A stretch of 25,274 bases of DNA from assembly GCA_905214435.1 (NCBI GenBank), contig CAJMMA010000026.1:1-25274 (forward strand), written 5' to 3'. The position numbers were made by a program, and so were the translations under genes. This DNA is from an uncultured bacterium. Its GTDB lineage: Bacteria; Actinomycetota; Coriobacteriia; Coriobacteriales; Coriobacteriaceae. Positions 13,849 to 20,586 of this stretch are shown here, in pieces (positions within the stretch are counted from its first letter, which is position 1; each line of letters begins with the position of its first letter). The notes beneath the pieces are model-generated. The model searched no databases. It worked only from the letters and a program-made list of their open reading frames with translations, and was not told where the DNA came from.

Positions 13849-15201
13849 TTAGCTCTGAGCTCGCACGCGAGCGGCGCCGAGTTCGGTCAGATGGTATTTC
13901 TGGCCATGCTTGATGACCAAGCCGGCCTGCGCCAAGTCATTGAGCGTGCGTGACCAAGTGGGGGCCGAGTTTCCAAACGCCCTCGCCAGATCGGTAGCAC
14001 CGCACGCTTGATTTTGCGCCAGATAGCCCAGCGCGGCGTTGCCGCGATCGCTTACGAACACGTCCGGTTGTGGCTGCGCATACTGATTTGCTGCATTAGG
14101 ATACATCATTTGAGCTGCTGGTTGTTGAGAACTCTGCATGGGCGGCATTTGCTGTTGAAAACTTTGGGGCCACTGTTGGTAAGGCTGCGGAGGCATCTGC
14201 TGGGCCCAGGGGTTGTACTGCTGCTGCGGCATCTGCTGGTACGGCTGCTGATATCCCTGCTGGTACTGCTGCGGGAACTGCTGGCCATACCCCAGTGGCG
14301 GCATCTGCTGATATGGATATCCCTGATGGTACGGCTGATAGCCCATTTGTTGGCCACCCGGTGCCCCCGTCGCCTGCTGCATTGCTGCTGCATCCTGATC
14401 CGCCAGCGGCATGGCCTCTGGCATGTTTGGCGGCATCGACATCGATGCCGCCTGGGGCTCTTGTGTAGGAAGCATTCCGGGCTGCTGCATCTGCCCCACG
14501 GGGGGCTGCATCTGCTGCGTTGCCATGGGCTGCTGCGCAAAAGCTCCCGGCAGGGGATATGTGGACTGCTCCGTCTCGGGCCGCACGGCAGCACCGCGTC
14601 CGCCGGCACGCTCGATTTCCTGCACGCGCTTGGGGTCCAGACTTACCGTAACCACGGTGCCGCTGCCCATGTTGTCCTCGATGGACACGGCGCCGCCGGC
14701 GTTTTCCAAATACTCCTGCACCATGGGAAACCCTGCTCCGGTTCCACGGATATAGCGCTTCATCTTGCTGTTTGCGCTGGTAACGCCAAAGTCGAAAGCG
14801 CGTTCCTTGTCGTCGATACCGGGTCCTTGATCAGCAAAGCGGATGGTGTCCCCGCCGTCCAGAATCGAGATGATGGGCTCGGCAAAGTGCGCGTGGATAA
14901 AGTTTTCGACAATCTCGCGGATGACCATGAGCGAGATATGGCCACCTTGTTCTTTCATGCACTGGTAGACGGTGTTGGTCGTCTCTTCCAAATACGTGCG
15001 GACATCTTGCGGATCAATGACGATCACACGCGGTGTCGACAACATGTCGTCATAGACGGCGATGCGCGCGGCGTACATGGCTTTTGGCGCCTGCGTGGTC
15101 GTCTGCTCGCCTTCGTCACGCTCTTCGCGCACGCCGGTGATGTGCTCGTTGTCGGGTGCCGGGTCTCCGGAATCGACCATGGTGTAAAAGTCGTCAGACA
15201 T
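13849..15201 (-). CDS. GHKL ATPase / Gln-Pro-rich linker / winged-helix fusion protein encoded upstream of dnaA
   Basis: Unrecognised as a named gene. The 450-aa product has three visible parts. Residues about 40-188 form a GHKL (histidine-kinase-like) ATPase: N box REIVENFIHAHF (95-106), G1 ADQGPGID (D124, G126, G128), G2 GTGAGFPMV (153-161) and G3 GSGTVVTV. No phospho-acceptor H box or membrane segment is visible, so an RsbW/SpoIIAB-like anti-sigma kinase or a soluble ATPase is closer than a sensor kinase. Residues about 215-378 are a low-complexity Gln/Pro/Met/Tyr-rich stretch of prion-like character. Residues about 381-448 look like a winged helix (LARAFGNSAPTWSRTLNDLAQAGLV). The ATG at 15201 has only a weak ribosome-binding site (GAGCGG). 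dnaA follows after 15 bp, suggesting a role in controlling dnaA or initiation. Confidence 0.88.
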   Translation of the reverse strand: MSDDFYTMVDSGDPAPDNEHITGVREERDEGEQTTTQAPKAMYAARIAVYDDMLSTPRVIVIDPQDVRTYLEETTNTVYQCMKEQGGHISLMVIREIVENFIHAHFAEPIISILDGGDTIRFADQGPGIDDKERAFDFGVTSANSKMKRYIRGTGAGFPMVQEYLENAGGAVSIEDNMGSGTVVTVSLDPKRVQEIERAGGRGAAVRPETEQSTYPLPGAFAQQPMATQQMQPPVGQMQQPGMLPTQEPQAASMSMPPNMPEAMPLADQDAAAMQQATGAPGGQQMGYQPYHQGYPYQQMPPLGYGQQFPQQYQQGYQQPYQQMPQQQYNPWAQQMPPQPYQQWPQSFQQQMPPMQSSQQPAAQMMYPNAANQYAQPQPDVFVSDRGNAALGYLAQNQACGATDLARAFGNSAPTWSRTLNDLAQAGLVIKHGQKYHLTELGAARVRAQS

Positions 15202-15240
15202 GCCGCTCGCAATCGTTCAAAAGGTTTCGAATAAATAGTA

Positions 15241-15382
15241 GCTCACCGTGCAATGTTTCTCATCTTTCGACAACTTTTCAAAACCTGTTGAAAACCTTGG
15301 AAAACGGGCGAAAAGTTCTCAACATTGCCAACATGACCTGTTGAAAACTCGATGAAATATCGTGAAAAGTTGTTATGCACCG
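15241..15382. other. oriC: Second DnaA-box-like cluster (candidate oriC segment) between the GHKL gene and rpmH
   Basis: In about 140 bp there are two exact minus-strand TTTTCAACA sites (15286-15294 and 15339-15347), each inside GTTTTCAACAGGT. There are also TTCTCAACA (15316-15324), TTTTCAAAA (15275-15283) and TTATGCACC (15373-15381, close to the classical TTATNCACA). TTTCGACAA-C-TTTTCAA starts at 15265 and mirrors the copy beside dnaN. The cluster lies where genes diverge and would also cover any promoter of the GHKL-dnaA operon, so it may serve both origin function and DnaA autoregulation. The rest of the 345-bp spacer holds the rpmH promoter and leader. Confidence 0.7.
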
Positions 15383-15444
15383 CAAAATTCGGTTGAGCTT
15401 ATGGGGGAACCGTGTGAACTACGCAACCTTTTACCTTTGATTTC

Positions 15445-15474
15445 TTGACATTTGAACATTGATTTCCCTACAAT
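15445..15474 (+). promoter_or_regulatory. Strong promoter of rpmH
   Basis: A perfect TTGACA (15445-15450) and TACAAT (15469-15474) are separated by 18 bp. Transcription would begin near 15481, giving a leader of about 65 bases. This is the best housekeeping promoter in the window and starts the rightward rpmH-rnpA-yidD-yidC series. Confidence 0.9.
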
Positions 15475-15500
15475 CTTCAAGCTCACGTGTCTATATCTGC

Positions 15501-15518
15501 GTCCGCGCCCCCGCGGAC
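15501..15518 (+). promoter_or_regulatory. Leader hairpin of rpmH mRNA
   Basis: GTCCGCG-CCCC-CGCGGAC is a perfect 7-bp stem in the rpmH leader, ending 14 bases before the AGGAGG. It may stabilise the message or present the ribosome-binding site. It has no T-run, so it is not a terminator. Confidence 0.5.
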
Positions 15519-15546
15519 ACTCGAAATGCAGCAGGAGGAACTTAAG

Positions 15547-15681
15547 ATGAAGCGTACGTATCAGCCTAATAAGCGTAAGCGTGCCAAGACCCATGGCTTC
15601 CGTGCCCGTATGGCCACCAAGGGTGGTCGTGCCGTGCTCGCCCGTCGCCGCGCCAAGGGCCGCAAGCGTCTCACTGTCTAG
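15547..15681 (+). CDS. rpmH: 50S ribosomal protein L34
   Basis: A 44-aa, very basic ribosomal protein of the large subunit. It begins MKRTYQPNKRKRAKTHGF and continues RARMATKGGRAVLARRRAKG, the highly conserved L34 sequence. The ATG at 15547 has AGGAGG eight bases upstream. An in-frame start 60 bases earlier would add residues not found in L34. rnpA follows after 20 bp, as in nearly all bacteria. Confidence 0.98.
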   Translation: MKRTYQPNKRKRAKTHGFRARMATKGGRAVLARRRAKGRKRLTV

Positions 15682-15701
15682 CAGCGATACACACATCTCG
15701 C

Positions 15702-16040
15702 ATGAAGACTATTAAGTCTCGGCAAGATTTCGAGCATGTGTTCAGTCAGGGGCGTCGTTTCAATCACCCTCTGATTCGAATGACCATATGTGAATCGGTT
15801 GGCGAAGGCGACTCCGGAAGGGTCGCCTTCGTTGGTGCTAAACGGCTCGGTTGTGCTGTCGTGCGCAACCGTTCTAAGCGTGTGATGCGCGAGGCCGCCC
15901 GCAGCTGCGGATTTCCCGTTGCGGGTTATGACATCATCTTGTTCGCAACTCCCAAGACGAGGGATTCCTCGCCGCAGGAGATGGACAAGGCATTGCGTTC
16001 GCTTATGAAACGCGCCGGCGTTGCCGGGGAGGAGCGATGA
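15702..16040 (+). CDS. rnpA: Ribonuclease P protein component
   Basis: Small basic protein that binds RNase P RNA and helps it mature the 5' ends of tRNAs. The 112-aa product starts MKTIKSRQDFEHVFSQGRRF, typical of the family, and contains the RNR signature AVVRNRSKRVMREAAR (about residues 52-67). GYDIILFATPK and a C-terminal helix follow. No clear ribosome-binding site precedes the ATG at 15702, and translation probably depends on rpmH 20 bp upstream. The last codons overlap the yidD start (ATGA). Confidence 0.96.
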   Translation: MKTIKSRQDFEHVFSQGRRFNHPLIRMTICESVGEGDSGRVAFVGAKRLGCAVVRNRSKRVMREAARSCGFPVAGYDIILFATPKTRDSSPQEMDKALRSLMKRAGVAGEER

Positions 16041-16261
16041 GCAATCACGTTTTGCGACGTGTTGCCATCGCTCCTATTCGCATATATCAACAGGTTATTT
16101 CGCCCTTATTGCCTGACGCCTGCATTTATTACCCAACGTGCTCGCAATACGCCATCCAGGCGATTGAGAAGTACGGTGTTTTGAGAGGCTGCTGGCTTGC
16201 CGTGAGGCGCATCGCTCGCTGCAATCCCCTGCACGTCGGCGGTTATGACCCTGTGCCCTAG
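16037..16261 (+). CDS. yidD: Membrane protein insertion efficiency factor YidD
   Basis: A 74-aa amphipathic, membrane-associated protein that helps YidC-dependent insertion in E. coli. The family signature is clear: IYQQVISPLLPDACIYYPTC, then SQYAIQAIEKYGVLRGCWLA, ending CNPLHVGGYDPVP. Its ATG overlaps the rnpA TGA (ATGA), with GGAGGAG directly upstream inside rnpA. yidC begins 29 bp later, preserving the canonical rnpA-yidD-yidC order. Confidence 0.96.
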   Translation: MSNHVLRRVAIAPIRIYQQVISPLLPDACIYYPTCSQYAIQAIEKYGVLRGCWLAVRRIARCNPLHVGGYDPVP

Positions 16262-16290
16262 CGGGCACTCGCTATCGGAGGAAAACTTAC

Positions 16291-17061
16291 ATGTGGGATT
16301 GGATCGTTAACATCCTTTTCGAGCTGCTCAAGCTCATCCAGACCTTTGCGGTCGACTGGGGCCTGTCCATCATCATCCTGGTGGTCATCATCCGTCTGCT
16401 ACTGACGCCGCTTATGCTCAAGTCGACTAAGTCGACGGCACGCATGCAGGTGCTGCAGCCCAAGATGCTCGAGATCCAGGAGCGCTATGCCGACGATCCC
16501 CAGCGTCAGGCCGAGGAAATGCAGAAGTTCTACAGCGAGAACAAGTTCAACCCGATGGCTGGTTGTCTGCCGCTGTTGATTCAGATGCCTGTCCTGTTCG
16601 CCCTATTTACGCTGCTGCGTAACCTGCCGGACTACTTTAACGACGGCGCGTTCTCGTTCTTTAATATTCTGCCCGACCTGACCACCACGCCGAGTGCCTC
16701 CTTTGCCGATGGCTTTATGGTCGCGCTGCCTGCGCTGGTCTGCCTGATCCTGTTCGCTGTCCTGACCCTGATTCCGCAGCTCTATATGTCGCGCAACCAG
16801 ACCGGCCAGCAGGCTCAGAGCATGCGTATGATGGCCGTTGTCATGACGGTCATGATGCTTTGGATGGGCTGGAGCCTTCCCGTTGGTGTTCTGCTGTACT
16901 ACGACGTCTCGTCTGCTTGGCAGGTTATCCAGCAGATTTTTGTGACGCAGAAGGTCATCGACAAGGCGAAGGCCGATGAGGAGGAGCGCCTTAAGAACGC
17001 GCCGCTGCAGGTTGAGGTCACTCGTCGCGAGAAGAAGCCGCGCCCGCACAAGAAGAAGTAG
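16291..17061 (+). CDS. yidC: Membrane protein insertase YidC/OxaI
   Basis: Inserts and folds membrane proteins alone or with SecYEG. The 256-aa form has the conserved five-span core without the large periplasmic domain of proteobacteria. Segments are near residues 22-42 (LSIIILVVIIRLLLTPLML, with Arg35 of the hydrophilic groove), 89-109 (MAGCLPLLIQMPVLFALFTL), 140-163, and two after 178. A helical cytoplasmic loop (KMLEIQERYADDPQRQAEEM) separates the first two. The C-terminal tail is strongly basic (REKKPRPHKKK), a feature linked to ribosome contact. GGAGG precedes the ATG by nine bases. It is translated within the rpmH operon. Confidence 0.97.
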   Translation: MWDWIVNILFELLKLIQTFAVDWGLSIIILVVIIRLLLTPLMLKSTKSTARMQVLQPKMLEIQERYADDPQRQAEEMQKFYSENKFNPMAGCLPLLIQMPVLFALFTLLRNLPDYFNDGAFSFFNILPDLTTTPSASFADGFMVALPALVCLILFAVLTLIPQLYMSRNQTGQQAQSMRMMAVVMTVMMLWMGWSLPVGVLLYYDVSSAWQVIQQIFVTQKVIDKAKADEEERLKNAPLQVEVTRREKKPRPHKKK

Positions 17062-17078
17062 CGGGATATCAATCTTAT

Positions 17079-17090
17079 TTAGGTACCTAA
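17079..17090. repeat. 12-bp palindrome TTAGGTACCTAA, copy 1
   Basis: A perfect palindrome in the yidC-khpB spacer, just before the khpB ribosome-binding site. The identical palindrome, also followed by C, occurs at 20583-20594. It could be an operator for an unknown regulator or a coincidence. Confidence 0.5.
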
Positions 17091-17105
17091 CTTTTGGAGT
17101 ACGTT

Positions 17106-17675
17106 ATGTCTGAAGAGATCATCGAGGATATGCTTGAGGAGGTTGCCCCGCAGGTCGCGGGCGATTATCCCGAGATTGCACAGCGCTACAAGGCCGGTGA
17201 AGAGCTGACCGACGAGGAGCTCGACACCATTGCCGATGTCGCGATTTCCATCCTGCGTTCCATCCTTTCGCACTTCGATGCCGCCAACTCTCCTATCGAT
17301 GAGTATGAGGGCGACGAGGGTGAGCTGATTCTGGATGTAACGGCTCCCGACCTTGCTGTTCTCATTGGCCGTCATGGTCGCACCCTTGATGCCCTTCAGG
17401 TTATGTTCTCTTTGCTAGTGAGCCGCAAGCTTGGCTTTAGGTATCCGGTTGTGGTTGACGTTGAGGGCTACAAGAGCCGTCGTCAGGACAAGGTTGCCTC
17501 TATGGCTCAGTCTGCCGCCGAGCGTGCCATCCGTACTCATAAGAGTGTTTCGCTTCCGCCCATGAATGCCTATGAGCGCCGACTGGTTCATATTGCACTT
17601 CGCGGCAGTGATGCCGTCGATACCCATTCTGAGGGTTCTGACCCTGATCGCCATGTGGTGATTGTTGCTCAATAA
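17106..17675 (+). CDS. khpB: RNA-binding protein KhpB/Jag (KH-R3H)
   Basis: Single-stranded nucleic-acid-binding protein, known as Jag, EloR or KhpB, linked in streptococci to cell elongation and sRNA/mRNA binding. The 189-aa product has an acidic helical N-terminus (SEEIIEDMLEEVAPQVAGD), a KH domain with the GxxG loop in LIGRHGRTLDALQ, and an R3H domain whose core is MNAYERRLVHIALRG. The long N-terminal Jag_N domain of Firmicutes is absent or much reduced. I chose the ATG at 17106 with GGAG six bases upstream. A TTG four codons earlier would overlap that site. A strong terminator follows. Confidence 0.94.
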   Translation: MSEEIIEDMLEEVAPQVAGDYPEIAQRYKAGEELTDEELDTIADVAISILRSILSHFDAANSPIDEYEGDEGELILDVTAPDLAVLIGRHGRTLDALQVMFSLLVSRKLGFRYPVVVDVEGYKSRRQDKVASMAQSAAERAIRTHKSVSLPPMNAYERRLVHIALRGSDAVDTHSEGSDPDRHVVIVAQ

Positions 17676-17693
17676 TCTACTCGAGCTTATGCT

Positions 17694-17725
17694 AAGGGGG
17701 CGTGGTTTCCACGTCCCCTTTTTTT
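17694..17725 (+). terminator. Rho-independent terminator after khpB
   Basis: AAGGGGGCGTGG-TTT-CCACGTCCCCTT forms a 12-bp stem with one G-T pair, followed by a T-run. It lies 18 bp after the khpB stop and ends the rpmH-to-khpB transcript, although rsmG begins only about 50 bp later. Confidence 0.93.
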
Positions 17726-17771
17726 GTCAAAAGTTCTCGATACACTAATTTTTGTCAGAAAGGAGCTTCTG

Positions 17772-18509
17772 TTGTTTGTACTTACTGATCAGCAGACTGA
17801 CGAGATGCTCAGCCGTCTAACTTCCTATTGCAAAGAGTATTCCTTGAGCGTAACTGATGCTGAGCTGAGGAAATGTATCCAGCATTTGGATTTGGTTCTG
17901 GAAACAAATAAGACAACCAATCTCACTCGTATTCTTAACGTTGAAGATGCTGCGGTACTTCATATCCTCGACTCACTTGTTTTGCTTCCTTATGTCAATA
18001 AGGCTCCTGATGGAGCTTTGCTCGATATGGGAACAGGCGCAGGCTTCCCTGGTATTCCATTAACGATAACCACGCATCGTAAAGCTACTTATATTGACTC
18101 TGTTGGCAAGAAGGTTGATGCCGTCAATTCTTTTGTTCATGCTCTTGGTTTGAAAAATTGTCATGCAGTTCATGATCGCCTTGAAGAATATGCTCGAAGC
18201 CATAAGAAGCAGTTCTCTGTTGTAACCGCCCGCGCACTGGCCCCTCTACCGATCCTAGTTGAGTATGCGGCTCCGTATCTCAAGGATGGAGGGTTATTTG
18301 TTATCACCAAGGGCAATCCATCTGATGAGGAGCTTGCTTCCGGTATGTCGGCAGCTAAGATCTGTGGCTTCACTTTGCTTTTGAATGACGCAATCGATTT
18401 GCCTGAGGGCTTGGGTCATAGGGAGTTCCTTGTTCTTAAGAAGAGTCATCCAGCTTCCGTTTCATTACCTCGTGCAAATGGCATGGCAAAGAAGAATCCG
18501 CTTGCCTAG
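17772..18509 (+). CDS. rsmG: 16S rRNA (guanine-527-N7)-methyltransferase RsmG
   Basis: SAM-dependent methyltransferase that modifies G527 in the 16S rRNA 530 loop. Loss gives low-level streptomycin resistance in other bacteria. The SAM-binding motif LLDMGTGAGFPGIPL is diagnostic, preceded by TTNLTRILNVEDAAVLHILDS and followed by VVTARALAPLPILVEY. I chose the TTG at 17772, with AAAGGAG six bases upstream, giving 245 aa. An in-frame TTG at 17724 lies within the terminator T-run and is unlikely. The gene is visibly richer in A/T-ending codons than those left of 17 kb. Its stop is directly followed by the first parS site. Confidence 0.94.
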   Translation: MFVLTDQQTDEMLSRLTSYCKEYSLSVTDAELRKCIQHLDLVLETNKTTNLTRILNVEDAAVLHILDSLVLLPYVNKAPDGALLDMGTGAGFPGIPLTITTHRKATYIDSVGKKVDAVNSFVHALGLKNCHAVHDRLEEYARSHKKQFSVVTARALAPLPILVEYAAPYLKDGGLFVITKGNPSDEELASGMSAAKICGFTLLLNDAIDLPEGLGHREFLVLKKSHPASVSLPRANGMAKKNPLA

Positions 18510-18510
18510 A

Positions 18511-18526
18511 TGTTTCACGTGAAACA
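18511..18526. promoter_or_regulatory. parS site 1
   Basis: Exact canonical 16-bp palindrome TGTTTCACGTGAAACA, bound by ParB. It begins one base after the rsmG stop codon. The flanking A and T extend the palindrome to 18 bp. Confidence 0.96.
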
Positions 18527-18549
18527 TAATGGATACTAACAACTTGCAG

Positions 18550-18565
18550 TGTTTCACGTGAAACA
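18550..18565. promoter_or_regulatory. parS site 2
   Basis: Exact TGTTTCACGTGAAACA, starting 39 bp after the start of site 1, in the rsmG-parA spacer. Confidence 0.96.
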
Positions 18566-18588
18566 TGGCGGTTGATATCGAATCGGAA

Positions 18589-18604
18589 TGTTTCACGTGA
18601 AACA
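18589..18604. promoter_or_regulatory. parS site 3
   Basis: Exact TGTTTCACGTGAAACA, starting 39 bp after site 2 and 39 bp before the parA ribosome-binding region. ParB loaded here would cover any parA promoter in the TTGACAGCTTTAATATAC stretch. Confidence 0.96.
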
Positions 18605-18643
18605 TCCTCCGTTTGACAGCTTTAATATACACCAGGAGGGACC

Positions 18644-19444
18644 GTGGGATTTCGCGACGTTAAGCGTTCGAAGAGCGCAAAAGACACGCGTATCATTGCA
18701 ATCATCAACCAAAAAGGCGGCGTCGGTAAGTCAACGACGGCAGTAAACCTTGCAGCAGCACTGGGTGAACAGGGACGCAAGACGCTGATTGTCGATTTTG
18801 ATCCGCAGGGAAACAGCACCAGTGGATTTGGAATTGAAAAGGAAGACCTTGAACACTGCATCTATGATGCATTGTTGAATGATGTGCCGACAGAATCGCT
18901 TGTTCTTGATACAAATTGCAAAAAGGTATTCGTTATTCCGGCTACAATTCAGCTTGCAGGCGCCGAAATTGAGCTCGTAAGTGCAATTGCTCGTGAAACC
19001 CGCCTCAAAGATTTGCTTGAACCGATTCAGGACGAGTTCGATTTTATTTTCATTGACTGCCCTCCTTCGCTCGGCCTGCTTACCATCAACGCTTTGACCG
19101 CAGCAGACAGCGTTTTGATTCCGATTCAGTGTGAGTATTACGCACTCGAGGGAGTTACGAAGCTGCTTGAGTCAATGAAGATGGTCAAATCACGCCTGAA
19201 CAAGGGCTTAGACACCTATGGCGTGCTGATGACTATGTATGACTCGCGTACTTCCCTGTCGAATCAGGTTGTTGAAGAGGTTCAATCGTACTTTGGTGAT
19301 AAGGCGTTTAAGACTCTGATCCCTCGTACGGTTAAAATCTCCGAAGCTCCGTCTTTTGGAGAGCCGGTAATTACCTATGCGCCTCAAAATAAGGGTGCAA
19401 AAGCGTATATGAACCTTGCAAAAGAGGTGATCAAGCGTGCCTAG
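18644..19444 (+). CDS. parA: Chromosome-partitioning ATPase ParA/Soj
   Basis: Deviant-Walker ATPase that binds DNA nonspecifically when ATP-bound and moves ParB-parS complexes. The 266-aa product carries the deviant Walker A KGGVGKST at residues 24-31, DFDPQGNST, and the Walker B region FIFIDCPPSLGLLTINAL. The signature lysine of the motif (Lys24) is present. GTG at 18644 follows AGGAGG by five bases. The first 15 residues (MGFRDVKRSKSAKDT) are a short basic N-terminus as in chromosomal ParAs with a DNA-binding role. The end overlaps the parB start by 8 bases. Confidence 0.97.
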   Translation: MGFRDVKRSKSAKDTRIIAIINQKGGVGKSTTAVNLAAALGEQGRKTLIVDFDPQGNSTSGFGIEKEDLEHCIYDALLNDVPTESLVLDTNCKKVFVIPATIQLAGAEIELVSAIARETRLKDLLEPIQDEFDFIFIDCPPSLGLLTINALTAADSVLIPIQCEYYALEGVTKLLESMKMVKSRLNKGLDTYGVLMTMYDSRTSLSNQVVEEVQSYFGDKAFKTLIPRTVKISEAPSFGEPVITYAPQNKGAKAYMNLAKEVIKRA

Positions 19445-20342
19445 TGCAAAGAAACGTGGCGGATTGGGACGTGGACTCAATGCTTTGGTCTCAGAGGCCG
19501 AGTATGAGACTGGTGGTTCGGCTGCATCGGCTTCAAATGCCGCATCTGAAACAAAACTTCCTATTGAGGATATCGTTCCTAACCCTAATCAGCCGCGAAT
19601 TCACTTTAACGAAACTGAACTTCGCGAGTTGAGCGAGTCAATCCAAGAACATGGCGTTTTGCAACCACTTTTGGTTCGCAAACATGGAAACGGCTATGAG
19701 ATTATCGCGGGTGAACGTCGTTACCAGGCGTCAAAGCTTGCTGGTCTTGAAGAACTTCCTGTCATCATTAAGGAAGTTAATGATGAGGAAATGCTTGCTC
19801 TTGCTCTTATCGAAAATCTTCAGCGTTCTGATTTGAATCCCGTCGAAGAGGCGAAGGGTTATCGTCAACTCATTGATGCCAGCGGCATGACGCAGGAGGC
19901 GTTATCAAAGGCTGTCAGTAAGTCTCGTTCTGCAATTACAAATTCACTTCGTTTGCTAGATCTTCCCGAAGTCGTTCAGCAGATGATTTTCGAGGGTAAA
20001 CTTACTGCGGGCCATGCGAGAGCAATTCTCGCAGTTCCATATGAAGATGCCAGGATTCGACTTGCTGAGAAAGTTGTAGCGGAAGGTCTTTCCGTTAGAG
20101 CGACAGAAAATCTTGCTCCGTTGTTTTCTGCCGGGGAGACGCCAAGGACTCCGAGGCCAGCAACACCTCAGTCATTCAAAAAGGCTGCTCGAGTACTTCG
20201 TCAAGTTTTTAACACGAATGTACGTGTGAAGAGCTCGCGTGGCAAGAACAAAATTGAAATCGAGTTCAAGGACGAAGAAGAGCTCTCCCGTATCCTTGGC
20301 GAAATGGTTCAATTTGGGCAGGAGGACCAGGATGAAGAATAA
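19437..20342 (+). CDS. parB: Chromosome-partitioning protein ParB/Spo0J (CTPase)
   Basis: Binds parS, slides as a CTP-dependent clamp and links the origin to ParA. The 301-aa product has a basic N-terminus GGLGRGLNALVS (the ParA-stimulating segment) and the CTPase domain with QPRIHF, AGERRYQASKLAG (residues 91-103) and ENLQRSDLNPVEEA. The HTH domain (MTQEALSKAVSKSRSAITNS) and a C-terminal dimer domain follow. In the nucleotide motif usually written GERRxRA, the third Arg is Gln97. GTG at 19437 has GAGGTGA upstream and lies inside the end of parA. The stop overlaps the next small gene by 11 bases. Confidence 0.97.
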   Translation: MPSAKKRGGLGRGLNALVSEAEYETGGSAASASNAASETKLPIEDIVPNPNQPRIHFNETELRELSESIQEHGVLQPLLVRKHGNGYEIIAGERRYQASKLAGLEELPVIIKEVNDEEMLALALIENLQRSDLNPVEEAKGYRQLIDASGMTQEALSKAVSKSRSAITNSLRLLDLPEVVQQMIFEGKLTAGHARAILAVPYEDARIRLAEKVVAEGLSVRATENLAPLFSAGETPRTPRPATPQSFKKAARVLRQVFNTNVRVKSSRGKNKIEIEFKDEEELSRILGEMVQFGQEDQDEE

Positions 20343-20586
20343 GATTCTCGCGGCCATTGCGTTGGCAACCACCGTCGCGGCTGGTGCTTTTGCAGGGTAT
20401 AAGCTTGCGACAGATGATGAACTCCGCGGTCGACTGCTGCGCGGAGCTCAGGATATCGTCGATACATCTAAGAAGAAAATGGATGTGATGACCGAAGATG
20501 TCGCCATGCGCACTGCACAGGTGACTAAGAATCCCAAGATTAACCAAGACTGGGTTAACAATCAGTGGGAAAATGTTGGTTATTAG
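20332..20586 (+). CDS. Small predicted membrane-anchored protein downstream of parB
   Basis: No named family recognised. The pattern resembles YtxH-like small proteins. The 84-aa product begins MKNKILAAIALATTVAAGAF, a single hydrophobic N-terminal segment (residues 4-24) that could be an anchor or signal. A charged helical stretch (DDELRGRLLRGAQDIVDTSKKKMDVM) follows, then a polar C-terminus ending WVNNQWENVGY. The ATG at 20332 is well supported by AGGAGG six bases upstream and lies inside the parB end, so it is translationally coupled to parB. Reading further upstream in this frame would only shadow parB. Coupling suggests a role near the origin or the membrane, but this is inference. Confidence 0.82.
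   Translation: MKNKILAAIALATTVAAGAFAGYKLATDDELRGRLLRGAQDIVDTSKKKMDVMTEDVAMRTAQVTKNPKINQDWVNNQWENVGY

Noticed and set aside
13849..15201. The GHKL protein as a classical sensor histidine kinase
   Set aside because: No membrane segment, sensor domain or phospho-acceptor histidine region precedes the ATPase domain.
14008..15234. Leu/Arg/His-rich plus-strand frame opposite the GHKL gene
   Set aside because: Its odd composition is the antisense reading of the Gln/Pro-rich codons. The minus-strand frame has real ATPase motifs.
17724..17771. Longer rsmG start at an upstream TTG
   Set aside because: It lies within the khpB terminator T-run and would place the AAAGGAG ribosome-binding site inside the gene.
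18511..18604. Possible CRISPR-like array of three 16-bp repeats
   Set aside because: The repeats are exact parS palindromes next to parA and parB, spacers are only 23 bp, and no cas genes are present.
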